From Mycolicibacterium chlorophenolicum (GTDB lineage Bacteria > Actinomycetota > Actinomycetes > Mycobacteriales > Mycobacteriaceae), in assembly GCF_001044235.1 (NCBI RefSeq), contig NZ_JYNL01000069.1, positions 603,643 through 667,642 of the forward strand: a stretch of DNA of 64,000 nt, in the 5' to 3' direction. Shown piece after piece: positions 7,833 to 15,578 of the stretch. Positions within the stretch are counted from its first letter, which is position 1; each line of letters opens with the position of its first letter. The translations under genes were made by a program, and so were the position numbers. Below the pieces are notes generated by a model. The model was not told the DNA's origin. It searched no databases and was given only the letters and a program-made list of their open reading frames with translations.

Positions 7833-10220
7833 TTACCGCTCCGGCGTGCGCCACAGCCTGCGGGTTTCGCCCAGAACGGCGCCCTGGACCCACCAGATCA
7901 CCTCGACGGCGACCGCGCCGAGCACCCCGATGCCCACCGCGGTGGAGGTCGTCACGACGTTCGACGGATCGAGCATGAACAGCTCGCGCGCGACGGGGAG
8001 GGAGAAGATCACCACGTACGCGAGCGCGGACACCGCGACGAGCGCCACCCGCCACCACTCGTACGGCCGGGCGACCACGGCCAGCACCCACAGCGCCGAG
8101 ACCAGCAGCGTGATCAGCGCCGCGGTCGAAGCCTGCGTCTGCTCCACCTGGCTCGCCGCCCGCCCCTGGTAGGCCAGCAGATAGGAGGTGAACGTCGCGA
8201 TCCCTACGGCCACACCCGACGGCAGCGCCGAGGTCATCACGCGCCGCACGAAACCCGGATGGGCCCGTTCGGCGTTGGGCGCCAGCGACAGGATGAACGC
8301 GGGGATGCCGATCGTGAACCATGCGGCGATGGTGACGTGGATCGGCTGGAACGGAAACAGCAGCGGATCGGTGCCGAAGATCTTCGCCGACAGCCCCGCC
8401 AGCCCGACGAGCACCGCGAGCAGCACCGAGTACACGGTCTTGGTCAGGAACAGGTTGGAGACCCGTTCGATGTTGCCGATCACCCGCCTGCCCTCGCCCA
8501 CCACATAGGGCAGCGTGGCGAACCTGTTGTCCAGCAACACGATCTGCGCCACCGCCCGCGATGCCGAACTCCCCGACCCCATGGCGACGCCGATGTCGGC
8601 GTCCTTGAGGGCCAGCACGTCGTTGACGCCGTCGCCGGTCATCGCGACGGTGTGGCCGCGGGACTGCAGCGCATGCACCATCGCCCGCTTCTGGTCGGGC
8701 CGCACCCGCCCGAACGTCGTGTACTCCTCGAGTGTCTCGGCCAGCTGCTCGGGCTCCGCAGGCAACCGGCGCGCGTCCATCGTCTCCCCGGTGAGGCCGA
8801 GCGACCCGGCGACCGCACCGACCGAGACCGCGTTGTCCCCGGAGATCACCTTCACCGAAACATGTTGGGAGGCGAAGTAATCGAGGGTGTCGCGGGCGTC
8901 GGGGCGGACACGCTGTTCGAGCACCACGAGCGCGGCGGGCGTGACGGTGCCGGGCGCCTCGGGATCGTCGACGGGGCGGTCGCTGGAGCCCAGCAGCAGC
9001 ACCCGCAGGCCCTGGGCGCCGATGCGCTCGGCGTCTTCGGCGGCCGGTGACGCCGGATCGAGGAGGACGTCCGGCGCGCCGATCACCCAGTTGCCGTGCT
9101 CGCCGTAGGACGTGCCGCTCCACTTGGTCGCCGACTTGAACGGCGCGGTGGCCGTCGAACTCCACCCCGGCGGCATCCGGTAGGCCTCACCGATGGCGGC
9201 CATGCTGGCGTTGGGACGAGGATCGTCGGCGGCGAGCTGGGCCAGCACCTCGGCCACCCCCGACGTGTCCAGGGTGGTGACCTCGCTGACGCGCATGCCG
9301 TTCTCGGTCAGGGTGCCGGTCTTGTCGGCGCACACCACATCGACCCGCGCGAGCCCCTCGATGGCGGGCAGTTCGTTGACCAGACACTGGCGCCGGCCCA
9401 GCCGCACGACGCCGACCGCGAACGCGATCGAGGTCATCAGCACCAGACCCTCGGGCACCATCGGCACCAGCGCGCCGACCATGCGCAGCACCGACTCCTG
9501 CCAGCCGGCGTCGGTGGTGAAGAGCTGGGTGTAGATGATCAGCGCTCCGGCCGGCACCAGCAGATAGGTGATGAACTGCAGGATCTTGTTGATGCCGCTG
9601 CGCAGTTCGGATTTCACCAGCGTGAACTTGCTGGCTTCCTCGGCCAGCTTGGCGGCGTAGGCCTCCCGGCCGACCTTCGTGGCCCGGTAGGCACCGCCGC
9701 CGGCGACCACGAAGCTGCCCGACATCACGTGCTCGCCCACGGCTTTCGCGATCGGATCGGCCTCCCCCGTCAGCAGTGACTCGTCGACCTCCAGGTTGGC
9801 CGCCTCGAGGATGTCGCCGTCGACGACGATCTGGTCCCCCGGCCCCAGCTCGATGACGTCGTCGAGCACCACCTCGCTGGGCAGCAGAGGCGCGGTGCGG
9901 GATTGCCTGCGCACCAACGGTTTCGCCTGGCCCACGATCGCGAGCTTGTCCAACGTCTGTTTGGCGCGCAGCTCCTGGATGATGCCGATCGCGCTGTTGG
10001 CGATGATCAGCAGGCCGAACGCACCGTTGATCAGCGAACCGGTGGACAGCACGATGACCAGGAGCACGCCGAGGATCGCGTTGATGCGGGTGAACACGTT
10101 GCCGCGGACGATCTCCGAGACGCTGCGTGCCGCGCGGGTCGGGACGTCGTTGCTCTTGCCGTCGGCGACGCGCTGCGCGACCTCGGCATCGGAGAGACCC
10201 GCGGAGACCACAGCCGTCAT
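7833..10220 (-). CDS. ctpE: P-type cation (calcium) ATPase CtpE
   Basis: This 795-residue P-type ATPase has the usual order: actuator-domain LLTGEADP near residue 150, the phosphorylation motif DKTGT with Asp299, the nucleotide domain, and the hinge MTGDGVNDVLALKDADIGVA. The M4 segment VPMVPEGLVLM carries the PEGL ion-site motif. Mycobacterial CtpE (797 residues in M. tuberculosis) is a plasma-membrane Ca2+ uptake ATPase. The ATG at 10220 overlaps the stop of the upstream lipoprotein gene by 4 nt (ATGA). Synteny with Rv0907, Rv0909 and Rv0910 supports the name. Confidence 0.95.
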   Translation of the reverse strand: MTAVVSAGLSDAEVAQRVADGKSNDVPTRAARSVSEIVRGNVFTRINAILGVLLVIVLSTGSLINGAFGLLIIANSAIGIIQELRAKQTLDKLAIVGQAKPLVRRQSRTAPLLPSEVVLDDVIELGPGDQIVVDGDILEAANLEVDESLLTGEADPIAKAVGEHVMSGSFVVAGGGAYRATKVGREAYAAKLAEEASKFTLVKSELRSGINKILQFITYLLVPAGALIIYTQLFTTDAGWQESVLRMVGALVPMVPEGLVLMTSIAFAVGVVRLGRRQCLVNELPAIEGLARVDVVCADKTGTLTENGMRVSEVTTLDTSGVAEVLAQLAADDPRPNASMAAIGEAYRMPPGWSSTATAPFKSATKWSGTSYGEHGNWVIGAPDVLLDPASPAAEDAERIGAQGLRVLLLGSSDRPVDDPEAPGTVTPAALVVLEQRVRPDARDTLDYFASQHVSVKVISGDNAVSVGAVAGSLGLTGETMDARRLPAEPEQLAETLEEYTTFGRVRPDQKRAMVHALQSRGHTVAMTGDGVNDVLALKDADIGVAMGSGSSASRAVAQIVLLDNRFATLPYVVGEGRRVIGNIERVSNLFLTKTVYSVLLAVLVGLAGLSAKIFGTDPLLFPFQPIHVTIAAWFTIGIPAFILSLAPNAERAHPGFVRRVMTSALPSGVAVGIATFTSYLLAYQGRAASQVEQTQASTAALITLLVSALWVLAVVARPYEWWRVALVAVSALAYVVIFSLPVARELFMLDPSNVVTTSTAVGIGVLGAVAVEVIWWVQGAVLGETRRLWRTPER

Positions 10221-11806
10221 CGGAGGAACACTCCCTTGCCGTCCTCGTCGTAGTACTCCAGCGTCAGCTTGTCGCCGTCGAACGTCGCCGTGGACACCGT
10301 TCCCGGTGGCGCGTTCTCGGTGACGAACGCGAACGTGAACACGTTGCCGTCCCAGTGCCGCAGCTCCACGTCCAGAGTGGTGCCCAGCCGCAGCCGCAGC
10401 GCCCCGTTCACCTCGGTGACGGTCGCCCCACCCCAGAAGCCGTTGCGGTACGTGCCGGTGTAGGTCTGCAGCGGCGCCGGCGGCGCCGGATCGGGCGGCG
10501 GGGTCTTGCCGACCAGCGACCCGACCGGGGCGTCCATCGTCTCGAACGCCTTGCGGTACAGGCCGTACCAGTCCTGCCGGATCTCGCCGAACTGGACGAG
10601 GTCGGCGAACTCGGCGGTCAACGTCTCCGGGACCCCGATCGGCGTGGCGTTGGTGAGCGCCACGATCGCCACGTCGGCCGAGGGCAGGATCAGCACGTTC
10701 GAGCCGGCGCCCAGTTCGAACGCCCCGGAGTGGCTCAGTTCGGTCCGCGCGGCCGACGTGGTGCCGACGTTGAAGCCGAATCCGTAGAAGCCCGAACGCA
10801 TCGCCGGTTCGGTCGCGGGGCTCGACACGATCTGCGGGGTCACCGCCGGCAGCAGTGCGGCGCGGTCGACCACCTGCGTGCCCTGATAGCTGCCGTCGGC
10901 CAGCATCATGGCCAGCCAGTGGGTCATGTCCTGGACCGATGCGCTGGCCCCACCGGCCGGTCCCTCGGCGTCCGCGTTGCGGATGTAGCGCGGTTGGTAG
11001 GAGCCGTCGAGGTGGATGTGCCCCACCGCGCGGTCGGGCCGCTGCGCGAAATCGGCGTAGCGGTAACTGGCCGTCGTCATGCCTAGTGGGGTGAACAGCA
11101 CGTCGGCGGCCAGGTTCTCCCACGGCCTGCCCGCCGCCACCGCGGCCGCCTCCGCGCCCGCGGTGAAGCCGAAGTTGGTGTAGGCGTAGGAGATCCGGAA
11201 GGGGTCGAGCGGGTACTCGCGCAGTTTCTCGAGGACCTGCCTGCGGTCGTAGCCGAGATCCTCGAGCTGATCGCCGGCGTGGTCGGGCAGCCCGGAGCGG
11301 TGCGACATCATGTCCCCGATCGTCACCATCGGGGTGACCGCAGGGTCGGACAGCGCGAACCACGGCAGTTTCGCCACGATCGGGGTGTTCCAGTCCACCG
11401 ATTTCACCCCGACCTGGTGGGCCACCACGGTGGCCGCCAGCGATTTGGACACCGACGCCAGCTGGAAGACGGTGTCCGGATCCACCCGATTGGCCGGATC
11501 GTCGGGAAGCGTCGCGTTCTTGACCCCGAACCCCTTCGCGTACACCGTCTTTCCGGCGTGCACGACGGCCACCGCCATGCCCGGGATCCCCGACTTGCGC
11601 ATCAGGTCGGCCGCCAGCCCGTCGAGCTTCGCCACCGCGTCGTCGACCGCGTTGGCGGGCAACGGCATCGCGGGCACCAGCGGAGGCGGGGTGTCCCCGG
11701 CCTGCTCGGCGGTCGGCGATGGCGACGACGGAGGCGGCGTTGCGTCCGCGCCGCACCCGGCGAGGAGCACGGTGAGCATCGCGAGCGCGGCCACCCGGGG
11801 TGTCAT
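10217..11806 (-). CDS. Serine beta-lactamase-fold lipoprotein, Rv0907 type
   Basis: This 529-residue protein starts with a lipoprotein signal peptide ending in LLAGC (Cys18), so it should be anchored on the outer face of the membrane. The class C beta-lactamase / penicillin-binding-like fold is marked by ASVSK (Ser-x-x-Lys nucleophile pair) and YAYTNFGF (Tyr-x-Asn). LSHSGAF is the likely third motif. A C-terminal beta domain (about residues 440-529) resembles the DUF3471-type extension. Synteny makes it the Rv0907 counterpart. It is probably an esterase or peptidase acting in the envelope; true beta-lactam hydrolysis cannot be claimed. Confidence 0.88.
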   Translation of the reverse strand: MTPRVAALAMLTVLLAGCGADATPPPSSPSPTAEQAGDTPPPLVPAMPLPANAVDDAVAKLDGLAADLMRKSGIPGMAVAVVHAGKTVYAKGFGVKNATLPDDPANRVDPDTVFQLASVSKSLAATVVAHQVGVKSVDWNTPIVAKLPWFALSDPAVTPMVTIGDMMSHRSGLPDHAGDQLEDLGYDRRQVLEKLREYPLDPFRISYAYTNFGFTAGAEAAAVAAGRPWENLAADVLFTPLGMTTASYRYADFAQRPDRAVGHIHLDGSYQPRYIRNADAEGPAGGASASVQDMTHWLAMMLADGSYQGTQVVDRAALLPAVTPQIVSSPATEPAMRSGFYGFGFNVGTTSAARTELSHSGAFELGAGSNVLILPSADVAIVALTNATPIGVPETLTAEFADLVQFGEIRQDWYGLYRKAFETMDAPVGSLVGKTPPPDPAPPAPLQTYTGTYRNGFWGGATVTEVNGALRLRLGTTLDVELRHWDGNVFTFAFVTENAPPGTVSTATFDGDKLTLEYYDEDGKGVFLR

Positions 11807-11833
11807 GGTCGAACGGTAACCCGTCGGCACCGT

Positions 11834-12946
11834 CTACAGGCGCCACCACGGGTCGAATGTCGATTCGCCGTCCACCCGTCCCCCCGGAATGGGCACTGCG
11901 ATCCGCACCCCTTCGGCGTCGGCGGCGGCGACCAGGCGTTCGGCCGGCTCGGCCCACGGATGCGGTGCCAGCCGGAACGTCGCCCAGTGGATCGGCATCA
12001 TCAGGCCGGCGTCGGCGTCGGTCAGGTCGAGGTGCGCACGGACCGCGTCCTCGGGATTCATGTGGATGTCGGAGAACGCCGGATGGTAGGCCCCGATCGG
12101 AAGCAGCGTCAGGTCGAACGGGCCGAACTCGGCACCGATCTCGGCGAAGCTCTTGGTGTATCCGGTGTCGCCGCCGAAGAACACGCGGTGCGACGGCCCC
12201 ATCGCCACCCACGACGCCCACAGCGTGGTGTCGCGGGTGAACAGCCGGCCGGAGAAGTGGCGGGCCGGGGTGCACACCAGCGTCAGGTCACCGATCCGGT
12301 GCGATTCGTTCCAGTCCAGCTCGACGATCCGGCTCTCCGGGATGCCCCACTTGCGCAGGTGCGCGCCGATACCCAGCGGCACCAGGAACGGCGCCCGCTG
12401 ACTGTGCGCCAGCGCGACGATCGTGTCGATGTCGAGGTGGTCGTAGTGGTCGTGGCTGATCACCACGGCGTCGACGGCGGGCAGCGCTTCGATCAGCAGC
12501 GGCACCTCGTGCATGCGCGCCGGACCGACGGCACGCGACGGCGAGCAGCGCCGGCTCCACACCGGGTCGGCCAGCACCCGGTAGCCGTCGACCTCGATCA
12601 TCGCGCTGGAGTGGCCGTACCAGCTGGCCGCCGCGGGACCGGCGGCCGGATGCGGCGCGGGCGGTTCGGCGAGCGGGATCGGGGCCGGCGGCTTGCCCGC
12701 GTTCCCGGCGTTGGCCAGATCGCGCAGCAGCATCCGCTGCGCCTCGCGGTCGGCCGTCATGCCCGACGGCGCCTCGAGATTGACGAACTTCCCGTCGCGG
12801 TACTGCGGGGAGCGCCGCGCCACCGGTGCGATCTCGGCCGGGGTGGCCCCCAGCGACTCCGGGGTGCCCTGCAGTGCCCGCAGCACCCAGCCCCCGGCCA
12901 GCAGGGACGCCGTGCCGAACCCGAACCGCAGCGCCGCGCCGAGCAT
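11834..12946 (-). CDS. Metallo-beta-lactamase-fold hydrolase, Rv0906 type
   Basis: This 370-residue protein has an N-terminal hydrophobic segment (about residues 1-25) and then an MBL domain of the UlaG/NAPE-phospholipase D-like group. The metal motif is ISHDHYDHLD, followed by TPARHFSGR and FFGGDTGY as further ligands. The family includes phosphodiesterases and lipid hydrolases. Its ATG overlaps the last base of the echA6 stop, so it is coupled to that gene. Synteny gives Rv0906. The substrate is unknown. Confidence 0.88.
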   Translation of the reverse strand: MLGAALRFGFGTASLLAGGWVLRALQGTPESLGATPAEIAPVARRSPQYRDGKFVNLEAPSGMTADREAQRMLLRDLANAGNAGKPPAPIPLAEPPAPHPAAGPAAASWYGHSSAMIEVDGYRVLADPVWSRRCSPSRAVGPARMHEVPLLIEALPAVDAVVISHDHYDHLDIDTIVALAHSQRAPFLVPLGIGAHLRKWGIPESRIVELDWNESHRIGDLTLVCTPARHFSGRLFTRDTTLWASWVAMGPSHRVFFGGDTGYTKSFAEIGAEFGPFDLTLLPIGAYHPAFSDIHMNPEDAVRAHLDLTDADAGLMMPIHWATFRLAPHPWAEPAERLVAAADAEGVRIAVPIPGGRVDGESTFDPWWRL

Positions 12947-13680
12947 CAGGCGCCCTGGAACTTCGGTGCGCGCTTCTCGATGCGCGCCACCTGCGCCTCG
13001 ATGATGTCCTGGCTCTTCCACGCCCGGTCGAACAGCTCCTGGTGTGCCGGCCACGGATCCTCGTAGGCGCCGTCGTCGTTGAGCACCCGTTTGGCGTGCT
13101 GCAGGGCCAGCGGCGCGTACCCCGCGATCTCCTGCGCCCACGCCTGCGCGTCGGCCAGCGTGCCGATCCGGTTGGCCATCCCGGTCTGCAGGGCCGCCTC
13201 GGCGGTGAGCCGCTCGGCGGCCAGCAGCATGCCGCGCGCCCGTCCGGCACCCACCAGCGACGTCAGCCGGCGGATGCTCCAGTTGTCCAGCGCGATGCCG
13301 TACTTGGCGACGGGGAACTGGAAGTACGCCTCGGGCGCCGCCACACGCAGGTCGCAGATCATCGACAGGATGACGCCGGCACCGATCGCGGGACCGTTGA
13401 CGGCGCCGATGACCGGAAAGGGAGCCCGGTCGATCGCCAGGTTGAGCGCCCTGGCCTTGTCGGGCAGCTCGTCGGCGACACCCTGACCGCCGGACAGGTC
13501 GGCGCCGGAGCTGAACACGTGCCCCTGGCCGGTGAGCACGATCGCGCGGACGTCGTCGACGGCCGCCTTCTCGATCGCCTCGCGCAGGCCGTCGACCAGT
13601 TCGGCGTTCAGCGCGTTGCGCCGCTCGGGACGCTGCATCTCCAGGGTCAGCACGTTGCCGTCTCGGGTGGCTTCAATCAT
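12946..13680 (-). CDS. echA6: EchA6, catalytically inactive enoyl-CoA hydratase-like protein
   Basis: This 244-residue crotonase-fold protein has the oxyanion loop SGADLSGGQG and the core VNGPAIGAGVILSM. In M. tuberculosis, EchA6 lacks hydratase activity and shuttles acyl-CoA into the FAS-II mycolic acid pathway. Here the region that carries the second catalytic Glu in true hydratases reads YGIALDNWSIRRL and has no Glu-Pro-Gly signature, in line with that. The ATG at 13680 is only 25 bp from the divergent accD3 start; TAGTCT lies 6 nt before it. It heads the operon echA6, Rv0906, Rv0907, ctpE. Confidence 0.92.
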   Translation of the reverse strand: MIEATRDGNVLTLEMQRPERRNALNAELVDGLREAIEKAAVDDVRAIVLTGQGHVFSSGADLSGGQGVADELPDKARALNLAIDRAPFPVIGAVNGPAIGAGVILSMICDLRVAAPEAYFQFPVAKYGIALDNWSIRRLTSLVGAGRARGMLLAAERLTAEAALQTGMANRIGTLADAQAWAQEIAGYAPLALQHAKRVLNDDGAYEDPWPAHQELFDRAWKSQDIIEAQVARIEKRAPKFQGA

Positions 13681-13686
13681 CCCCCC

Positions 13687-13699
13687 AGACTATTAGCCT
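13687..13699. promoter_or_regulatory. Back-to-back -10 boxes of leaderless echA6 and accD3
   Basis: Only 25 bp separate the echA6 ATG and the accD3 GTG. On the minus strand TAGTCT (13692-13687) is followed by 6 nt and ATG. On the plus strand TAGCCT (13694-13699) is followed by 6 nt and GTG. Both match TANNNT-N6-start, the mycobacterial leaderless promoter pattern. No ribosome site fits either gene. Transcription start at the start codon is inferred. Confidence 0.6.
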
Positions 13700-13705
13700 C
13701 TTCCT

Positions 13706-15178
13706 GTGAGCCGGATCCGCGCCCTGGAGCTGCGCGACGCCCTGCTCGACGAGGGCTCGTTCGTCAGCTGGGACGATCCACCCCTGCGGGTCGCGGCCTC
13801 GGAGTCCTACCGTCGCGAACTGGCCGACGCCGCCGCCGCGACCGGGCTGGACGAAGCGGTGCTGACCGGGGAGGGCCGCGTGTTCGGCCGCAGGGTCGCG
13901 CTGGTGGCGTGCGAGTTCGACTTCCTCGCCGGGTCGATCGGCGTGGCCGCCGCAGAGCGCATCGTCGCGGCGGTCCGACGGGCCACGGCCGAGCGCCTGC
14001 CGCTGCTGGCCTCCCCGAGCTCGGGCGGCACCCGCATGCAGGAGGGCACCGTCGCGTTCCTGCAGATGGTGAAGATCACCGCCGCGGTCGAGGTGCACAA
14101 GCAGGCGCACCTGCCCTACCTGGTGTACCTGCGCCACCCGACCACGGGCGGGGTGTTCGCCTCGTGGGGCTCGCTGGGGCACGTCACCGCGGCCGAACCG
14201 GGCGCGATGATCGGCTTCCTGGGCCCGCGCGTCTACGAACACCTCTACGGCGAACCCTTCCCGGCCGGTGTCCAGACCGCGGAGAACCTGCAGCGCCACG
14301 GTGTCGTCGACGCGGTCGTGCCGCTCGACGTCCTGCGCGCCACCCTGGACCGCACGCTCACGGTGGTCGCCGACGCACCCGGGCAGGCCCCGTCCGCTCC
14401 CCCGGCCGAACCCCTGCCCGACATCCCGGCCTGGGAGTCGGTCGAGGTGTCCCGCAGGCCGGACCGGCCCGGGGTCGGCGCACTGCTGCGCCACGGCTCC
14501 ACCGAGCGGGTGCTGCTGTCCGGGACGGGGCAGGGCGAGGCGGCGACGACGCTGCTGGCGCTGGCCCGGTTCGGCGGCCAGCCCGCTGTCGTGCTGGGCC
14601 AGCAGCGGGTGGTCGGCGGTGTGGTCGGGCCTGCGGCCCTGCGCGAGGCGCGACGCGGCATGGCACTCGCGGCCGGCCTGCAGTTGCCGCTGGTGCTCGT
14701 CATCGACACCGCGGGCCCGGCGCTGTCGGTCGAGGCCGAGGAGGACGGGCTGGCCGGTGAGATCGCCCGCTGCCTGGCCGACCTCGTCACGCTGGACACC
14801 CCGACGGTGTCGGTGCTGCTCGGCCAGGGCAGCGGCGGCCCTGCCCTGGCGATGGTGCCCGCCGACCGCGTGCTCGCCGCGCTGCACGGCTGGCTGGCGC
14901 CGCTGCCGCCGGAGGGCGCCAGCGCGATCGTCTACCGCGACGTCGATCACGCCGCCGAACTCGCTGCCGCACAAGGGGTTCGATCGGTGGATCTGCTGGC
15001 CAACGGGATCGTCGACGTCGTGGTGCCCGAGCACCCCGACGCGGCCGACGAACCGCGCGCCTTCATCGAGCGGCTCTCGGCGACCATCGCCGCAGAGCTC
15101 CACGCGCTGAGGTCGGTGCCCGCCGAACAGCGGCTCACCGCCCGGTTCGAGCGCTACCGCCGCATCGGCCTGCCCTGA
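13706..15178 (+). CDS. accD3: Acyl-CoA carboxylase carboxyltransferase subunit AccD3
   Basis: This 490-residue single-chain carboxyltransferase joins the N- and C-terminal crotonase-like halves. The first half has SSGGTRMQEGTVAFLQM with TTGGVFASWGSLGH, the acyl-CoA and oxyanion loops of beta-type subunits. The second half has LLALARFGGQPAVVLGQQ and LLGQGSGGPALAM. The order accD3 / echA6 matches Rv0904c / Rv0905. It would act with a biotinylated alpha subunit encoded elsewhere; its acyl-CoA substrate is not settled. The GTG start is set by the TAGCCT box 6 nt upstream and by the family N-terminus. Confidence 0.9.
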   Translation: MSRIRALELRDALLDEGSFVSWDDPPLRVAASESYRRELADAAAATGLDEAVLTGEGRVFGRRVALVACEFDFLAGSIGVAAAERIVAAVRRATAERLPLLASPSSGGTRMQEGTVAFLQMVKITAAVEVHKQAHLPYLVYLRHPTTGGVFASWGSLGHVTAAEPGAMIGFLGPRVYEHLYGEPFPAGVQTAENLQRHGVVDAVVPLDVLRATLDRTLTVVADAPGQAPSAPPAEPLPDIPAWESVEVSRRPDRPGVGALLRHGSTERVLLSGTGQGEAATTLLALARFGGQPAVVLGQQRVVGGVVGPAALREARRGMALAAGLQLPLVLVIDTAGPALSVEAEEDGLAGEIARCLADLVTLDTPTVSVLLGQGSGGPALAMVPADRVLAALHGWLAPLPPEGASAIVYRDVDHAAELAAAQGVRSVDLLANGIVDVVVPEHPDAADEPRAFIERLSATIAAELHALRSVPAEQRLTARFERYRRIGLP

Positions 15179-15182
15179 CACC

Positions 15183-15245
15183 CGCCGAAACGGTATTCCG
15201 CGCGGCGATATCGGCCAAAACGCAACGCGGAATACAGTTTCGGCG
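15183..15245. repeat. Dispersed palindromic element, family 2, copy A
   Basis: Arms 15183-15202 and 15226-15245 pair at 19 of 20 positions (CGCCGAAACGGTATTCCGCG against CGCGGAATACAGTTTCGGCG). The loop is 23 nt. The right arm touches the stop codon of the convergent gene at 15246. The same arms recur at 39176-39240. It probably works as a bidirectional terminator and looks like a small mobile or dispersed repeat. Confidence 0.8.
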
Positions 15246-15506
15246 TCAGAGGAGCAGAGTGAGCGCCGCGATCACCAGTTGCAGTACGCCGGCGCCGAGG
15301 GCGATCCACGCGGCCGGGCGCGCACGCGCCACCCGCCACACGGCCACCGCGACCGTGAACATCAGCAGCGCGAACCCGCCGTAGCGCAGCACCGGCCCGC
15401 CGCCGTGGGTGAGGAACATCGCGGCCCGCCACACGAAGCCCTGCAGCAGCAGGAAGACCACGGTGCCGGCGAAGTCCTTGAGCCGCCGGTCGTCCGCACG
15501 GGTCAC
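15246..15506 (-). CDS. Small membrane protein of unknown function
   Basis: This 86-residue protein has three probable membrane helices (about residues 12-28, 39-56 and 62-84; FAGTVVFLLLQGFVWRAAM, GGFALLMFTVAVAVW and WIALGAGVLQLVIAALTLLL). I do not recognise the family. The GTG at 15506 is chosen for the GAGGGGTGG ribosome site upstream; an ATG at 15545 would add 13 residues. It follows the YhgE gene by 72 bp on the same strand and could be co-transcribed. Confidence 0.65.
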   Translation of the reverse strand: MTRADDRRLKDFAGTVVFLLLQGFVWRAAMFLTHGGGPVLRYGGFALLMFTVAVAVWRVARARPAAWIALGAGVLQLVIAALTLLL

Positions 15507-15578
15507 CTCACACCACCCCTCTCTGAATCGTGATTTGGGCGTCATCGGTCAACGTACGCGTGACCAACGGCACCGAAA

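Noticed and set aside
10217..11806. True beta-lactamase
   Set aside because: The fold and Ser-x-x-Lys motif are shared by esterases and peptidases, and the protein is far longer than class C enzymes; lactam hydrolysis is not supported.
7833..12275. A single reading frame of 1480 residues running into ctpE
   Set aside because: The N-terminal half is low-complexity shadow sequence of the lipoprotein and MBL-fold genes. CtpE starts at ATG 10220, which gives the normal family length and a 4-nt overlap with the previous stop.
12826..14760. A 644-residue plus-strand frame over echA6 and accD3
   Set aside because: It is Arg/Gly-rich and lies antisense to echA6 and out of frame with accD3, both of which are well-supported genes.
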